DNA of 46,602 nucleotides, from assembly GCA_002454425.1 (NCBI GenBank), contig DKIV01000014.1:50658-97259 (forward strand). Reading direction: 5' to 3'. Of the stretch, positions 18,068 to 27,541 are shown one piece after another. Numbering within the stretch: position 1 is the first letter of the stretch; each line of letters begins with the position of its first letter. This DNA comes from Sphingobacteriaceae bacterium UBA6709. Its GTDB lineage: Bacteria; Bacteroidota; Bacteroidia; Sphingobacteriales; Sphingobacteriaceae. A model generated the notes under the pieces. It worked only from the letters and a program-made list of their open reading frames with translations, made no database searches and was not told the DNA's origin. Made by a program: the position numbers and the translations under genes.

Positions 18068-19486
18068 TTACACTAGACCTTGGTCCAGCATGGCGTCGGC
18101 GACCTTTACAAAGCCTGCAATATTAGCACCCTGTACATAGTCAGTGTAGCCGTTATGGGTTCCGTAGCGAACACAGTTATCATGAATAGTTTTCATGATG
18201 TCAAACAACCGTTTGTCAACCTCTTCTCGCGTCCAATGGTAACGCATGGAGTTTTGTGACATTTCCAATCCCGAAGTGGCTACCCCACCAGCGTTTGAGG
18301 CCTTACCTGGCGCAAACAGAAGCTTCGCATCGTGGAAAATGGCTACGGCCTCAGGAGTACATGGCATATTGGCGCCTTCGGCAATGCAGGTAACCCCGTT
18401 TTGTACCAAGGTGGTGGCGTCCTCTGCATTTAATTCATTCTGTGTAGCGCAAGGTAACGCGATATCACAAGGAAGCTTCCAAGGTGTTTTGCCCGCGAAG
18501 AATTCGCAGTTAAACATCTCCGCATATTCCTTGATTCGGCCGCGCCTAACATTTTTAAGATCCATAACATACGCCAATTTCTCAGCGCTGATGCCCGCAG
18601 GATCGTAAATATATCCCTCTGAATCGGATAGGCTGATAACCCTTGCGCCGAGTTCAGTAGCTTTTTCACAAGCGTACTGCGCCACATTTCCGGATCCGGA
18701 GATTACAACAGTCTTTCCGCTAAAGCTGTCGCCTTTGGTTTCGAGCATGTTCTGGGCAAAGTAAACAGTGCCATAACCAGTAGCTTCAGGCCTTATTAGT
18801 GAACCTCCCCAGTTAATTCCCTTTCCGGTAAGTACTCCGGTAAATTCATTACGTAGTCGCTTGTACTGACCATACATAAATCCGATTTCGCGACCTCCCA
18901 CGCCAATGTCACCTGCCGGAACATCTGTATCCGCGCCTATATGGCGTTGTAGCTCTGTCATAAATGACTGGCAGAACTTCATGATTTCATTGTCTGACTT
19001 TCCCTTAGGATCGAAATCGGATCCTCCTTTTCCGCCACCCATAGGTAACGTGGTCAGGCTGTTTTTAAAAACCTGTTCGAAGGCCAGAAACTTTAGTACG
19101 CTTAGATTTACTGATGGGTGGAACCGCAAGCCTCCTTTGTAGGGGCCTATTGCTGAGTTCATCTGAACTCTGAATCCCCGGTTAATACGAATGTTACCTT
19201 TGTCATCAAGCCAGGGTACTCTGAACATAATTACCCGTTCTGGCTCTGACATTCGTTCCAATAGCATTTTTCCTTTATAACGCGGTGTTGCTTCAATAAA
19301 AGGTATTACTGTTTCTGCAACTTCCCGAACAGCTTGCATGAATTCGGGTTCATGGCTGTTTCGCTCTGCAACCAGGGCAATAAAGTTCTCTATCTCTTCA
19401 TTACAGGATCTTTGCCCTGCCTGATTCTGCATTACAGCCGCATCTGTTGCGGAGGCTGCTATGCTTTCATTAGTACGCGTGCTCAT
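18068..19486 (-). CDS. gdhA: Glutamate dehydrogenase (probably NADP-specific)
   Basis: This enzyme forms glutamate from 2-oxoglutarate and ammonium and is a main entry point of nitrogen. The hexameric class I family is recognisable from GPYKGGLRFHPSVN (114-127) and PMGGGKGGSDFDPKG (148-162), followed by the dinucleotide-binding domain with SGSGNVAQYACEKA. The protein (472 residues) is about 25 residues longer than common GdhA proteins. The extra N-terminal Ser/Ala/Thr-rich stretch may be real, because a -7 box lies about 58 bp upstream of the first ATG; a second ATG is codon 19. NADP preference is inferred from the family. Confidence 0.94.
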   Translation of the reverse strand: MSTRTNESIAASATDAAVMQNQAGQRSCNEEIENFIALVAERNSHEPEFMQAVREVAETVIPFIEATPRYKGKMLLERMSEPERVIMFRVPWLDDKGNIRINRGFRVQMNSAIGPYKGGLRFHPSVNLSVLKFLAFEQVFKNSLTTLPMGGGKGGSDFDPKGKSDNEIMKFCQSFMTELQRHIGADTDVPAGDIGVGGREIGFMYGQYKRLRNEFTGVLTGKGINWGGSLIRPEATGYGTVYFAQNMLETKGDSFSGKTVVISGSGNVAQYACEKATELGARVISLSDSEGYIYDPAGISAEKLAYVMDLKNVRRGRIKEYAEMFNCEFFAGKTPWKLPCDIALPCATQNELNAEDATTLVQNGVTCIAEGANMPCTPEAVAIFHDAKLLFAPGKASNAGGVATSGLEMSQNSMRYHWTREEVDKRLFDIMKTIHDNCVRYGTHNGYTDYVQGANIAGFVKVADAMLDQGLV

Positions 19487-19544
19487 TTACAAGTCTGATA
19501 TTTTGATTTCGGCTGTTCTTTGTCGTGTTTTTAGAAAAGCTGTT

Positions 19545-19552
19545 CAAAGGTA
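19545..19552 (-). promoter_or_regulatory. -7 promoter box of gdhA
   Basis: TACCTTTG on the minus strand, the same octamer as before gcvP and ahcY, lies 58 bp before the gdhA ATG. Confidence 0.5.
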
Positions 19553-19904
19553 TTGTTTATTTAAAGTCGGCGCTTTTAGCAGGTGTTTTTTGATAAAATG
19601 TAACAATACTTCGACTTTGCAATACAATTCTTTTAAGTAAAAGCGCTATAAGCTGATAAATATACCAGCGGGTATTCCTAAATTGTAATCCTTATCAGAT
19701 TTTGCTTATTTCCTTAATAAGTGGTGTTCTCTCTGCTGCAGGTAATTTTAATTCTAAACTGTAATATTATACTTCAGAAAAAGCATAATTTCGAGCCGTT
19801 ATTTGACGTACAGGGACATTGATTTTTTCGCCCTATGATGGATGTTGAGGTCGTGAGTGTAGGTCAGATTCGTAATTTCAATTATAAATAAAAGGGGTAA
19901 TTCA
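19553..19904. other. Divergent intergenic region between gdhA and aspA
   Basis: This AT-rich stretch has no open frame of note. A near-consensus -7 box, TAATTTCG (19786-19793), could serve aspA. A purine-rich AAAGGGG lies about ten bases before the aspA ATG. CTGATAA (about 19653) and TTATCAG (about 19692) form a wide inverted repeat of uncertain meaning. Confidence 0.3.
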
Positions 19905-21314
19905 ATGAATACTTTTCGTGTAGAACATGATTTTCTTGGAGAAAAGGAAATCAACAATGAGAACTATTATGGTGTGCAGACTGTGCGTGCCAGGGAGAAT
20001 TTTGATATCACCGGTATTCCTATCGGAAAGGAGCCTTTGCTTATCAAAGCATTTGGATTTGTAAAAAAAGCCGCTGCTTTAACTAATCGCGATCTCGGTA
20101 TTCTGAATGCGCGAAAAGCTGATGCTATCATATATGCGTGTGATCGTTTGATTGCAGGAGAATTTACTGATCAGTTCATTAGTGACATGATTCAGGGTGG
20201 AGCGGGAACTTCCACTAATATGAATGCTAACGAGGTTATCGCTAATTTGGGACTTGAGCATCTTGGGTATAAGAAAGGAGAATATCAGTATTTGCATCCA
20301 AATAATGACGTGAATCTTTCCCAAAGTACCAATGACGCTTATCCAACAGCATTTCGCATGGCTCTCTATATGAAGATTCAAAGCTTTGCGGAAGCCTTGG
20401 AAAACCTTAAGATGTCTTTTTTCAAGAAAGGTATTGAGTTTTCTGACGTGCTAAAGATGGGTAGAACGCAGTTACAGGACGCTGTACCTATGACCCAGGG
20501 GCAGGAGTTTAACGCTTTTGCCACTACCATTGGTGAAGATATTATGCGTGTGCGCGAAGCGGCAACACTTATAACTGAAGTGAATATGGGTGCTACAGCG
20601 ATCGGTACACGGGTGAATGCTCCGGAAGGATATGCAGACATTTGCGTGAAGCATCTTGCTGAGCTTAGCGGTATTCCCGTAAGTTTGGCAGCCGACCTGA
20701 TCGAAGCAACTTATGATACAGGTGCCTACGTGCAGCTTAGCGGTACGCTTAAGCGTTGTGCCGTAAAAATAAGCAAAATCTGTAATGACCTGCGACTACT
20801 CAGCAGTGGTCCACGCTGTGGCATCAACGAGATCAATCTTCCTGCACTTCAGCCTGGATCATCAATAATGCCGGGTAAAGTAAATCCTGTGATTCCAGAG
20901 GTTGTCAATCAGACCTGCTTTTATGTTATTGGCGCTGACCTTACCGTTACCATGGCTGCTGAAGCTGGTCAGCTTCAGCTCAATGTTATGGAGCCAGTGA
21001 TCGCCTTTTCGCTCTTCACCTCCCTTGACTATATGTGTCGTGCCTGCAATACCTTGCGTTTGAAATGTGTTGACGGCATTACTGTTAATCGCGAGCACAG
21101 TCAGCAGTTGGTGATGAACAGCATTGGCATCGTTACGCAGTTAAACCCGATTATCGGATACGAAGAGTCATCGTCAATAGCAAAGGAAGCCCTGCGCACT
21201 GGCAAATCTATCCATCAGATCGCCGTTGTTGAACGTCGTATCATCACTCAGGAGAAGTGGGATGAGATCTATTCTGTTGAAAATCTGATTGCTCCGAAGT
21301 TCATAAACCACTAG
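19905..21314 (+). CDS. aspA: Aspartate ammonia-lyase
   Basis: The enzyme reversibly releases ammonia from aspartate to give fumarate. The fumarase/aspartase signature GSSIMPGKVNP (318-328) contains the catalytic serine, S320. GTSTNMNANEV (101-111) and LSQSTND (138-144) form the rest of the active site. The N-terminus (RVEHDFLGEKEI) is typical of aspartase rather than fumarase. Length is normal (469 residues). It is divergent from gdhA, so the locus handles ammonium in both directions. A hairpin follows the stop. Confidence 0.94.
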   Translation: MNTFRVEHDFLGEKEINNENYYGVQTVRARENFDITGIPIGKEPLLIKAFGFVKKAAALTNRDLGILNARKADAIIYACDRLIAGEFTDQFISDMIQGGAGTSTNMNANEVIANLGLEHLGYKKGEYQYLHPNNDVNLSQSTNDAYPTAFRMALYMKIQSFAEALENLKMSFFKKGIEFSDVLKMGRTQLQDAVPMTQGQEFNAFATTIGEDIMRVREAATLITEVNMGATAIGTRVNAPEGYADICVKHLAELSGIPVSLAADLIEATYDTGAYVQLSGTLKRCAVKISKICNDLRLLSSGPRCGINEINLPALQPGSSIMPGKVNPVIPEVVNQTCFYVIGADLTVTMAAEAGQLQLNVMEPVIAFSLFTSLDYMCRACNTLRLKCVDGITVNREHSQQLVMNSIGIVTQLNPIIGYEESSSIAKEALRTGKSIHQIAVVERRIITQEKWDEIYSVENLIAPKFINH

Positions 21315-21323
21315 ACACCGAAC

Positions 21324-21377
21324 ATCCTCTCTGGCGGTATGCGCACTGGCGTATCTTCCACCAGGGAGGATTTTATT
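21324..21377 (+). terminator. Probable terminator of aspA
   Basis: ATCCTCTCTGG (21324-21334) pairs with CCAGGGAGGAT (21361-21371) with one mismatch and is followed by TTTATT. The long loop can form a smaller inner stem. Confidence 0.5.
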
Positions 21378-21449
21378 GCCATCGTCATCGCCAGCGTCTC
21401 GCCGTTTTGCGCGTGATAAAATGTATACCTCTCCAAGATTAGCATTTTG

Positions 21450-21457
21450 TATATTTG
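21450..21457 (+). promoter_or_regulatory. -7 promoter box of the GT87-GT2-NodB operon
   Basis: TATATTTG matches the -7 consensus and lies 92 bp before the first gene of the operon. No -33 element is obvious. Confidence 0.4.
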
Positions 21458-21549
21458 CGCGGTTTCGAATGGATGTATTTCCTGGCTATATCTTGTAGTC
21501 TGTAGCTGGAATGCCAACATTTCGGAATGTTATTGACCCCGAATTATAA

Positions 21550-22722
21550 ATGTTAATGAAAGTATACACGTCGCTTCGCAGTGCGGATAAACGTGTCCTT
21601 ATCGCCTGGCTGGTAGTAACATTATTCTGTGCTTTGCAGTCAGCTATTTCCTTCAGATATAATAACTATCTGATCTTTAAGTATGTGTTTGTAAATCTTT
21701 GGCATCAGCGCTCGCTATACGCTGTATATCCCGATTTATATCACGATGCTAATCACTATGGCCCTTTGTTCGGTGTGTTTATCATGCCCTGGGCACTATT
21801 ACCCGATAAGCTGGCGCTCATTCTTTGGGATTTGTTCAACCATTTGATTCTTTTTCTTTCTATACGCAGTCTGCGCATAAAAAATGACTATAAGATCCTA
21901 TGGCTTATGTTGCCGTGTGTGATTGCTTCTGGTTTGAGCGAGCAGTTTAACCCCAGTACTGCTGCCATGATTATTCTTTCATATGCTTTGTTAAATAAAC
22001 AAAAAGGAATATGGTCGGCAATGCTCATCGTCATGGGAACATTTATTAAGCTCTATCCAGTGATAGGTTTGGCTTTTTTCTTTTTCTCAAAAAGTAAAGT
22101 CCGATTCATTGGCTATCTGTGCTTGTGGTCGGTTATATGTATTGTTTTGCCGATGTTCTTATCCTCCCCAGCATTTGTGTTAAACTCTTATGTGGAATGG
22201 TTTCATTCCTTGCAGGATAAAAATGCTCATAACCTCATGGGGCCTTTTATTGATATTTCGATCATGGGATTCATCAGAAGTCTTCTGGACGATTTCAGCC
22301 TTTCTAATTTAATATTTCTGCTGCCGGGAGTGCTGATCTTTTTTATTCCATACCTTAACCGCCGGGCGTATAGCCAAAAGGATTTTCAGCTGCTTATCCT
22401 CGCTTCAGCATTGTTATTTGTGGTATTGTTTAGCACTGGTTCTGAAGATTGTACCTACATCATCGCGATGCCTGGAGCCGGTATTCTGTACTGTCTGTTT
22501 AATGATAGGTTGCACGTAAAGTTGCTTGTGTTATTAGCTTGTTTCGCATCCTTTAGTCTGCCAGCTGTATGCTTTAGTGAGTACGCTGCTCAGCATATCG
22601 TGTGGGCCCGAATTATCGCCCTGCCATTTACATTGGTATGGTTGCTTGTAATCTTTAAGGCTATGCGTGTAAAGAAAGATGTAACAAATACTCCGGAATT
22701 AATAGCTAAACCATTGTTATGA
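21550..22722 (+). CDS. GT87-like (DUF2029) membrane glycosyltransferase
   Basis: This 390-residue integral membrane protein has about nine to ten hydrophobic helices and belongs to the DUF2029/GT87 group. These glycosyltransferases take sugar from a polyprenyl-phosphate donor on the outer face of the inner membrane. Family-like features are the short loop YPDLYHDANHYGPLFGVFIMP (about 59-79), rich in Asp, His and Tyr, and the FIKLYPVIG segment (about 167-175). The stop codon overlaps the start of the GT2 gene by four bases (ATGA), so the pair is translationally coupled. The sugar and acceptor cannot be read from sequence. Two possible starts lie two codons apart. Confidence 0.75.
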   Translation: MLMKVYTSLRSADKRVLIAWLVVTLFCALQSAISFRYNNYLIFKYVFVNLWHQRSLYAVYPDLYHDANHYGPLFGVFIMPWALLPDKLALILWDLFNHLILFLSIRSLRIKNDYKILWLMLPCVIASGLSEQFNPSTAAMIILSYALLNKQKGIWSAMLIVMGTFIKLYPVIGLAFFFFSKSKVRFIGYLCLWSVICIVLPMFLSSPAFVLNSYVEWFHSLQDKNAHNLMGPFIDISIMGFIRSLLDDFSLSNLIFLLPGVLIFFIPYLNRRAYSQKDFQLLILASALLFVVLFSTGSEDCTYIIAMPGAGILYCLFNDRLHVKLLVLLACFASFSLPAVCFSEYAAQHIVWARIIALPFTLVWLLVIFKAMRVKKDVTNTPELIAKPLL

Positions 22723-23669
22723 ATAAAATGCTATCGGTAGTTATTCCTGCCTTTAATGAGGAGGATAATATTGACCAGGTCGTAAATAAAATTAAAGCGG
22801 TGTTTGTTGACCTCAGGTACCAATATGAGATTATTATCGTTGATGACGGTAGTTCAGATGGTACCTTAGAGAAAGTTAAGCAGTTAGCTGTGATTGATCC
22901 GGAGATTTTTTTTGTGGAATTATCTCGTAATTTCGGACATCAGCTGGCACTTAAAGCAGGTCTTGATCTGGCTCGTGGTGAGTGTGTCATATCGCTTGAT
23001 GCCGATCTGCAACATCCACCATCGCTATTCCGTGAGATGCTATACAAATGGGAGGAGGGCTACGATATTGTTTATACGCGCCGTCAGGAGGACAAGGGCC
23101 TACCTTTCCTGAAGCGGAAAAGCTCTACGTGGTTTTATAAACTCATGAACTCTTTATCGGATATAGAGCTGGAGTCAGGCACCGCCGACTTCCGTCTGCT
23201 CGACCGACGCGTAGTGAATGTACTACGTGACATTAACGAACAAGATCCCTTCATTCGGGGACTGGTAAGCTGGTTAGGCTTCAGAAAATACGCGATAGAT
23301 TACGTGCCGGATAAACGCTTTGCCGGATCCAGTAAATATAATCTTAAGAAGATGCGCAAGTTGGCAATTGTTGGGGTTACATCTTTCAGTACCCGACCTC
23401 TGAATCTTGCTATTTATATAGGCTTCTTTTTTTCCGGCGTATCCTTGTTATACTTTCCGTATATTCTCTATTCCATCATCAATAAGATCGCTGTCAACGG
23501 ATGGGCATCGCTCATCGCAACGATTGCATTTTTCGGAGGACTGCAGCTTATCATTCTAGGAATCATTGGTATTTATATAGGCAAGATGTTTATGCAGACC
23601 AAGGAACGTCCGGTGTATGTAGTCAGAACGACAAACATTCATACGTACAAGGCAGCAACATCTAAATAA
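22719..23669 (+). CDS. GT2 polyprenyl-phosphate glycosyltransferase (GtrB/ArnC-like)
   Basis: This family 2 glycosyltransferase should transfer a sugar from a nucleotide donor to a polyprenyl phosphate at the cytoplasmic face. The GT-A domain shows VIPAFNEEDNI (8-18), the DDGSSDGT donor-binding motif and the catalytic DADLQHPP. Two C-terminal membrane helices follow, as in GtrB and ArnC. Length (316) is normal. It overlaps the GT87 gene by four bases, and the NodB-type deacetylase starts six bases after it. The logical order is: GT2 makes the lipid-linked sugar, the deacetylase modifies it, and the GT87-like enzyme transfers it. Confidence 0.9.
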   Translation: MNKMLSVVIPAFNEEDNIDQVVNKIKAVFVDLRYQYEIIIVDDGSSDGTLEKVKQLAVIDPEIFFVELSRNFGHQLALKAGLDLARGECVISLDADLQHPPSLFREMLYKWEEGYDIVYTRRQEDKGLPFLKRKSSTWFYKLMNSLSDIELESGTADFRLLDRRVVNVLRDINEQDPFIRGLVSWLGFRKYAIDYVPDKRFAGSSKYNLKKMRKLAIVGVTSFSTRPLNLAIYIGFFFSGVSLLYFPYILYSIINKIAVNGWASLIATIAFFGGLQLIILGIIGIYIGKMFMQTKERPVYVVRTTNIHTYKAATSK

Positions 23670-23675
23670 CAACTT

Positions 23676-24458
23676 ATGATCTTATTTTCTTTTGATATCG
23701 AAGAGTTTGACATGCCCTTTGAATACAACAAGACCATTTCTTTTGAAGATCAGATTGCCATCTCGCGAGAGGGCACACACCGCATTTTAGATCTTCTGGA
23801 TAAGTACAATCTTAAGGCTACATTCTTCTGCACAGTGGTCTTTGCCAAACATGTGCCCGACATTCTCGCGCGTATAAAGGCCGCAGGGCATGAACTGGCC
23901 TCACATACGTATTATCATTCGCAGTTTGAAGTGGAACATCTGCGACGTTCCCGTGAGGAACTCGCGGCATTGTCGGGAATGGAAATCCAGGGCCTACGTA
24001 TGCCACGCATGATGCCGGTTTATACTGCTGATGTTAAAGCGGCGGGCTATTCGTACAACAGTTCTATAAATCCTACCTGGCTGCCCGGAAGGTATAACAA
24101 TTTGCATGTATCACGTACTGCCTTTGTGGAACACGGGCTCTTAAATATTCCAGCGTCCGTAAGTCCCGGAATGCGCATCCCGCTCTTCTGGCTGCTGTTT
24201 CATAATGTCCCAATGCCTGTTTACAGGTATCTATTGAAACGTACCTATCGTCGTGATGGTTATCTTAACCTTTATTTTCATCCCTGGGAGTTTCATGATC
24301 TGCGTAATAAGGAGCGCTTTAATTTTCCAGGCTATGTAGCACGAAATAGTGGTGAGGCTATGTATCGCCGAATGGACGCGTTGATGCGTTGGGTGGCTAA
24401 ACAAGGATACCCCTCAGGTAGGTTCAGCGACTTCATTGCGGCGCGCAACAGTGCCTGA
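23676..24458 (+). CDS. Polysaccharide deacetylase (NodB-like)
   Basis: This 260-residue protein has a NodB homology domain that removes acyl groups from a carbohydrate using a metal ion. SFDIEEFD (5-12) is the metal-binding aspartate motif, and SHTYYH (76-81) supplies H77 and H81 in the H-x3-H pattern. No signal peptide is seen, so it probably works on the cytoplasmic side, for example on a lipid-linked sugar as ArnD does. Third gene of the operon, six bases after the GT2 gene. The substrate is unknown. Confidence 0.85.
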   Translation: MILFSFDIEEFDMPFEYNKTISFEDQIAISREGTHRILDLLDKYNLKATFFCTVVFAKHVPDILARIKAAGHELASHTYYHSQFEVEHLRRSREELAALSGMEIQGLRMPRMMPVYTADVKAAGYSYNSSINPTWLPGRYNNLHVSRTAFVEHGLLNIPASVSPGMRIPLFWLLFHNVPMPVYRYLLKRTYRRDGYLNLYFHPWEFHDLRNKERFNFPGYVARNSGEAMYRRMDALMRWVAKQGYPSGRFSDFIAARNSA

Positions 24459-24503
24459 GGTAAATATTTACAAAGCGGTGTCTGAATAAGCGTGGAGGGA
24501 CTT

Positions 24504-24511
24504 TATTTTTG
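24504..24511 (+). promoter_or_regulatory. -7 promoter box of the bacilliredoxin gene
   Basis: TATTTTTG matches the -7 consensus and lies 88 bp before the start. No -33 element at standard spacing. Confidence 0.4.
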
Positions 24512-24599
24512 TATTTCCGCCGTGTCGCAACATACATGCTCTTACGAAGCTCATGTCTTGTGGCTAAGGCTTTATTGAAAACGTAAAAAACTAAATAAT

Positions 24600-25010
24600 A
24601 TGTATCCAGAATATCTTGTAGCCCCAATGAGGGAAGAGCTTACACAGGCTGGTTTTCAGGAATTGAAGACTCCTGAAGAGGTTGATGCGGCTATCGGCAC
24701 CGAAGGTACCGTGTTTGTTGTAGTAAATTCTGTTTGTGGATGTGCTGCCGGAAATGCACGCCCCGCGGCAAAGGCCGCTATCGCTGGCGAGAAGAAACCT
24801 GATCGTCTGGTAACAGTATTTGCGGGCATGGAAAAAGAAGCTGTCGACAAGGCACGCGCTTATATGCTTCCTTATCCTCCATCTTCTCCGGCCATGGCAT
24901 TATTTAAGGACGGTAAGTTAGTTCATATGATCGAACGTCACATGATTGAAGGTCGTCCCGCTCATATGATTGCCGACAATCTGGCAAGTGCTTTCGAAGC
25001 CTATTGCTAA
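24600..25010 (+). CDS. Bacilliredoxin, BrxA/BrxB (YphP/YqiW) family
   Basis: This small cytoplasmic thioredoxin-fold protein belongs to the family that removes bacillithiol from S-bacillithiolated proteins in Firmicutes. The active site is the unusual Cys-Gly-Cys (C46-G47-C48) in VNSVCGCAAGNARP, followed by the conserved PPSSPAMALFKDG and RHMIEGRPAHMIA segments. Length (136) is normal. Whether this species makes bacillithiol cannot be seen here; a general disulfide isomerase or reductase role is the alternative. It stands alone between a promoter box and a strong terminator. Confidence 0.9.
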   Translation: MYPEYLVAPMREELTQAGFQELKTPEEVDAAIGTEGTVFVVVNSVCGCAAGNARPAAKAAIAGEKKPDRLVTVFAGMEKEAVDKARAYMLPYPPSSPAMALFKDGKLVHMIERHMIEGRPAHMIADNLASAFEAYC

Positions 25011-25056
25011 GAGAATACTTGTTCCTGAAATATTTAAACGATATCGCTAATGTTTT

Positions 25057-25117
25057 AAACCGATGTGTTTAAACTGATGATCCCATCATCTGTTTAAGCA
25101 TATCGGTTTTCTTTTTT
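25057..25117 (+). terminator. Terminator of the bacilliredoxin gene
   Basis: A long, slightly imperfect stem opens with AAACCGAT and closes with ATCGGTTT around a short loop. It is followed by TTTTCTTTTTT. Confidence 0.8.
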
Positions 25118-25267
25118 AATGGGATAACAAGCCATGACTCGGTGCATATTTATGAGGCTTATTCGGGTTGTATTTAAAATCTCCACATGAGGTTGAAAAT
25201 CAATGCTTAAACATAAAACATAAATGCCTTTGCATGGTATTATATTATGAAACCATTAAATATACCT

Positions 25268-25573
25268 ATGAAAAAGATAAAATTACTGCTTATGCCAGCT
25301 TTGTTGTTTTCAATGCAGCTAGGCTACGCGCAGGATAAGCCTGCAGAGAAGGGAAAAGTTGGTAAGACTGTTAACAAAGTGGGTAATAAGACCGCCGAGG
25401 TTTCAGTAAAGACCGCCTCGGCTGTAGTAGATAAGAAGTACGACTCGAAAATTGGGCCGCAGGGGCAGACCATCTACATTAATAAAGATTCCCGTTATTA
25501 TTATGTGAATTCCAGAGGAAAGAAAGTCTTTGTATCTAAGGCGCGGCTGAAAGATAAGCCAGCGAAAAAATAA
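25268..25573 (+). CDS. Small secreted basic protein, unknown
   Basis: This protein has a clear signal peptide when started at the second ATG (25268): MKKIKLLLMPALLFSMQLGYAQ. The first ATG at 25247 would add seven residues in front of the basic tract. The mature part, about 80 residues, is Lys-rich. It has a low-complexity helix-like section (KVGKTVNKVGNKTAEVSVKT) and then a Gly/Tyr motif (GPQGQTIYI, YYYVNSRGKKVFV). That motif loosely resembles the short GP-G-YYIN-GKKVYV repeats of PBCV-type basic adaptor proteins. I do not know its function; cell-envelope location is inferred from the signal peptide. Confidence 0.6.
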   Translation: MKKIKLLLMPALLFSMQLGYAQDKPAEKGKVGKTVNKVGNKTAEVSVKTASAVVDKKYDSKIGPQGQTIYINKDSRYYYVNSRGKKVFVSKARLKDKPAKK

Positions 25574-25645
25574 AATGGGGGCAGGCCGTTCGGAGTATCT
25601 GCCCTCGGGCATGATCTCCGGATGGTTGCATTGGTGTTTTTCTTG

Positions 25646-26443
25646 TTAGAGAATGTCGCGTAGTAATAACCTCTCCAGATCTTTATAGTTCAGATCCATG
25701 CGCACGCGCCCCTGCTTAGCATAGGCTAGTTGCCCCGTCTCTTCCGACACAATGATGGCTACCGCGTCGCTCATCTCCGTAATTCCTATCCCCGCGCGGT
25801 GACGTAATCCGAATTGTGCTGGTAACTTGATGTTATCGCTGACCGGCAGAATACAGGACGCGCATTTTATCTTCCCTTCTGAAATTACCACCGCTCCATC
25901 GTGTAGTGGGCTATTCTTCTTAAATATTGTTTCCAAAAGCCGTTTTGAAATCACAGCATCGATGGGTTCACCGGTATTCTGATAGTACTCATCATCAAAA
26001 TATTTAGCGAAAACAATAAGTGCGCCCGTGCGGGTGCTCTGCATGCTTTTACAGGCCTCAATTACAGGCTTGACGAAGGTATCGCTCGTGTCATGCTGAA
26101 TTTCTTTCTTTCCGGAGAGAAAGGTTTTCCAAAGTTTATTACGATGCAGAGAAGCGTTTTTACCTATGAGCAGCAGGAAGCGCCTGATTTCGGATTGGAA
26201 TACAATGATGAGCGCGAGAAAACCTACACTGACGAAGCCTCCAAGAATATTGCTAAGCAAACGCATATGAAGTTGCTCCGTTACCAGATATACCAGATAA
26301 ATAATAATCAGGCCTAAGACGATATTAACGGCAATGGTACCGCGTATCAGGTTATAAATGTAATAGATGATAATTGCTACCAGGACAATGTCGACAATAT
26401 CGAGCAAGCGTATATGTAAAAAGCTCAGATCTAAACGATGCAT
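25646..26443 (-). CDS. cdaA: Diadenylate cyclase (c-di-AMP synthase)
   Basis: CdaA makes the second messenger cyclic di-AMP from two ATP and controls potassium, osmotic and envelope balance. The 265-residue protein has three N-terminal membrane helices (about 13-32, 38-56, 64-82) and a DisA_N catalytic domain. Its two key motifs are DGA (182-184) and RHR (214-216). It follows folP on the same strand after 175 bp with no clear terminator, an order common in Bacteroidota. No CdaR-like regulator is encoded next to it. Confidence 0.95.
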   Translation of the reverse strand: MHRLDLSFLHIRLLDIVDIVLVAIIIYYIYNLIRGTIAVNIVLGLIIIYLVYLVTEQLHMRLLSNILGGFVSVGFLALIIVFQSEIRRFLLLIGKNASLHRNKLWKTFLSGKKEIQHDTSDTFVKPVIEACKSMQSTRTGALIVFAKYFDDEYYQNTGEPIDAVISKRLLETIFKKNSPLHDGAVVISEGKIKCASCILPVSDNIKLPAQFGLRHRAGIGITEMSDAVAIIVSEETGQLAYAKQGRVRMDLNYKDLERLLLRDIL

Positions 26444-26618
26444 AATTTTATAAATTGAGGCATAGATTATCCGGGTGCTGCAATATGATTTAGCGCCCCA
26501 CCACGCCTGCCATTCTTTAATTTAGAGACGGAGGCAATATAGCAAAATACTTAGCCGGCTTCATTAGAACCGCCCATGTTTTTTGACATGAGCAGTTAAT
26601 TATTTGTCAGTAACTTTT

Positions 26619-27494
26619 CTAATCCTTACCCTTATGAGCGTTCCCATACGCTTCCACAAGGGCTACAGCTTCCGCCGCAGCTTTCACGTCATGAACGCGA
26701 AGGATGTGCGCGCCTTTGAGCAAGGCCAGCGTATTGATAACAGTGGTACCATTCAATGCTTCGGAGGCAGGAATGTTCAATGTCTCGCAGATCATCTTCT
26801 TTCTCGAAATTCCCACTAACACAGGAAGTCCTAAGTTTACAATGTCATTGAGCTGCCCCATAAGCTCGAAGTTCTGCGCGGTATCCTTGGCGAAGCCAAA
26901 GCCAGGGTCAAGTATAATATCTTGCACGCCAAGTGCCCGAAGTTGAGAAACCTTGATGCCAAAGTATTGCATGATTTCGGGAGTCATTTGCCTGTACTGG
27001 TTAAGGCTGGCCATAGTTTGCGGAGTACCCCGCATGTGCATGAGAATATAAGGTACACCAAGACTGCCCACTGTGGCGAACATCTCCGGGTCCAGCTCTC
27101 CTCCCGACACATCATTAATAATATGAGCGCCTGCATGTATTGCTTCTCGTGCTACCTGAGCTCTGAAAGTGTCTATAGATAATATTGTCTGCGGGAAGTT
27201 CGCGCGGATGGCTCCCACGATCGGAAGGAGACGGTCAAGTTCCTCCTCCGCGGAAATTTCTTTGGCGCCGGGACGGGTGGAATAAGCTCCGATATCTATT
27301 ATTGAAGCCCCCTCATTAAGTAATCGCGCGCAATGCTTTAACGCTTCTTCAACAGTACTGTTGCGACTATCCGCAAAGAACGAATCTGGAGTAGCATTGA
27401 GGATACCCATGACCAGCGGACGGGATAAATCAAGAAGACGAGCTCCTGCATTAATCTGTAATTTTTGCTTAAAAACTGTACATTTATCGCTCAT
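26619..27494 (-). CDS. folP: Dihydropteroate synthase
   Basis: This folate enzyme joins 6-hydroxymethyl-dihydropterin pyrophosphate to p-aminobenzoate and is the target of sulfonamides. MGILNATPDSF (about 29-39) and IDIGAYSTRPGA (about 66-77) are the two family signatures of the TIM barrel, and VLVGISRKKMI lies in the pterin site. The protein is 291 residues, normal length. It lies back to back with the DUF1599 gene with 47 bp between them. Confidence 0.95.
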   Translation of the reverse strand: MSDKCTVFKQKLQINAGARLLDLSRPLVMGILNATPDSFFADSRNSTVEEALKHCARLLNEGASIIDIGAYSTRPGAKEISAEEELDRLLPIVGAIRANFPQTILSIDTFRAQVAREAIHAGAHIINDVSGGELDPEMFATVGSLGVPYILMHMRGTPQTMASLNQYRQMTPEIMQYFGIKVSQLRALGVQDIILDPGFGFAKDTAQNFELMGQLNDIVNLGLPVLVGISRKKMICETLNIPASEALNGTTVINTLALLKGAHILRVHDVKAAAEAVALVEAYGNAHKGKD

Positions 27495-27541
27495 AGTACA
27501 AAATACTGTTTTATTAAGTTATTAATCAAATAATAGGAACG

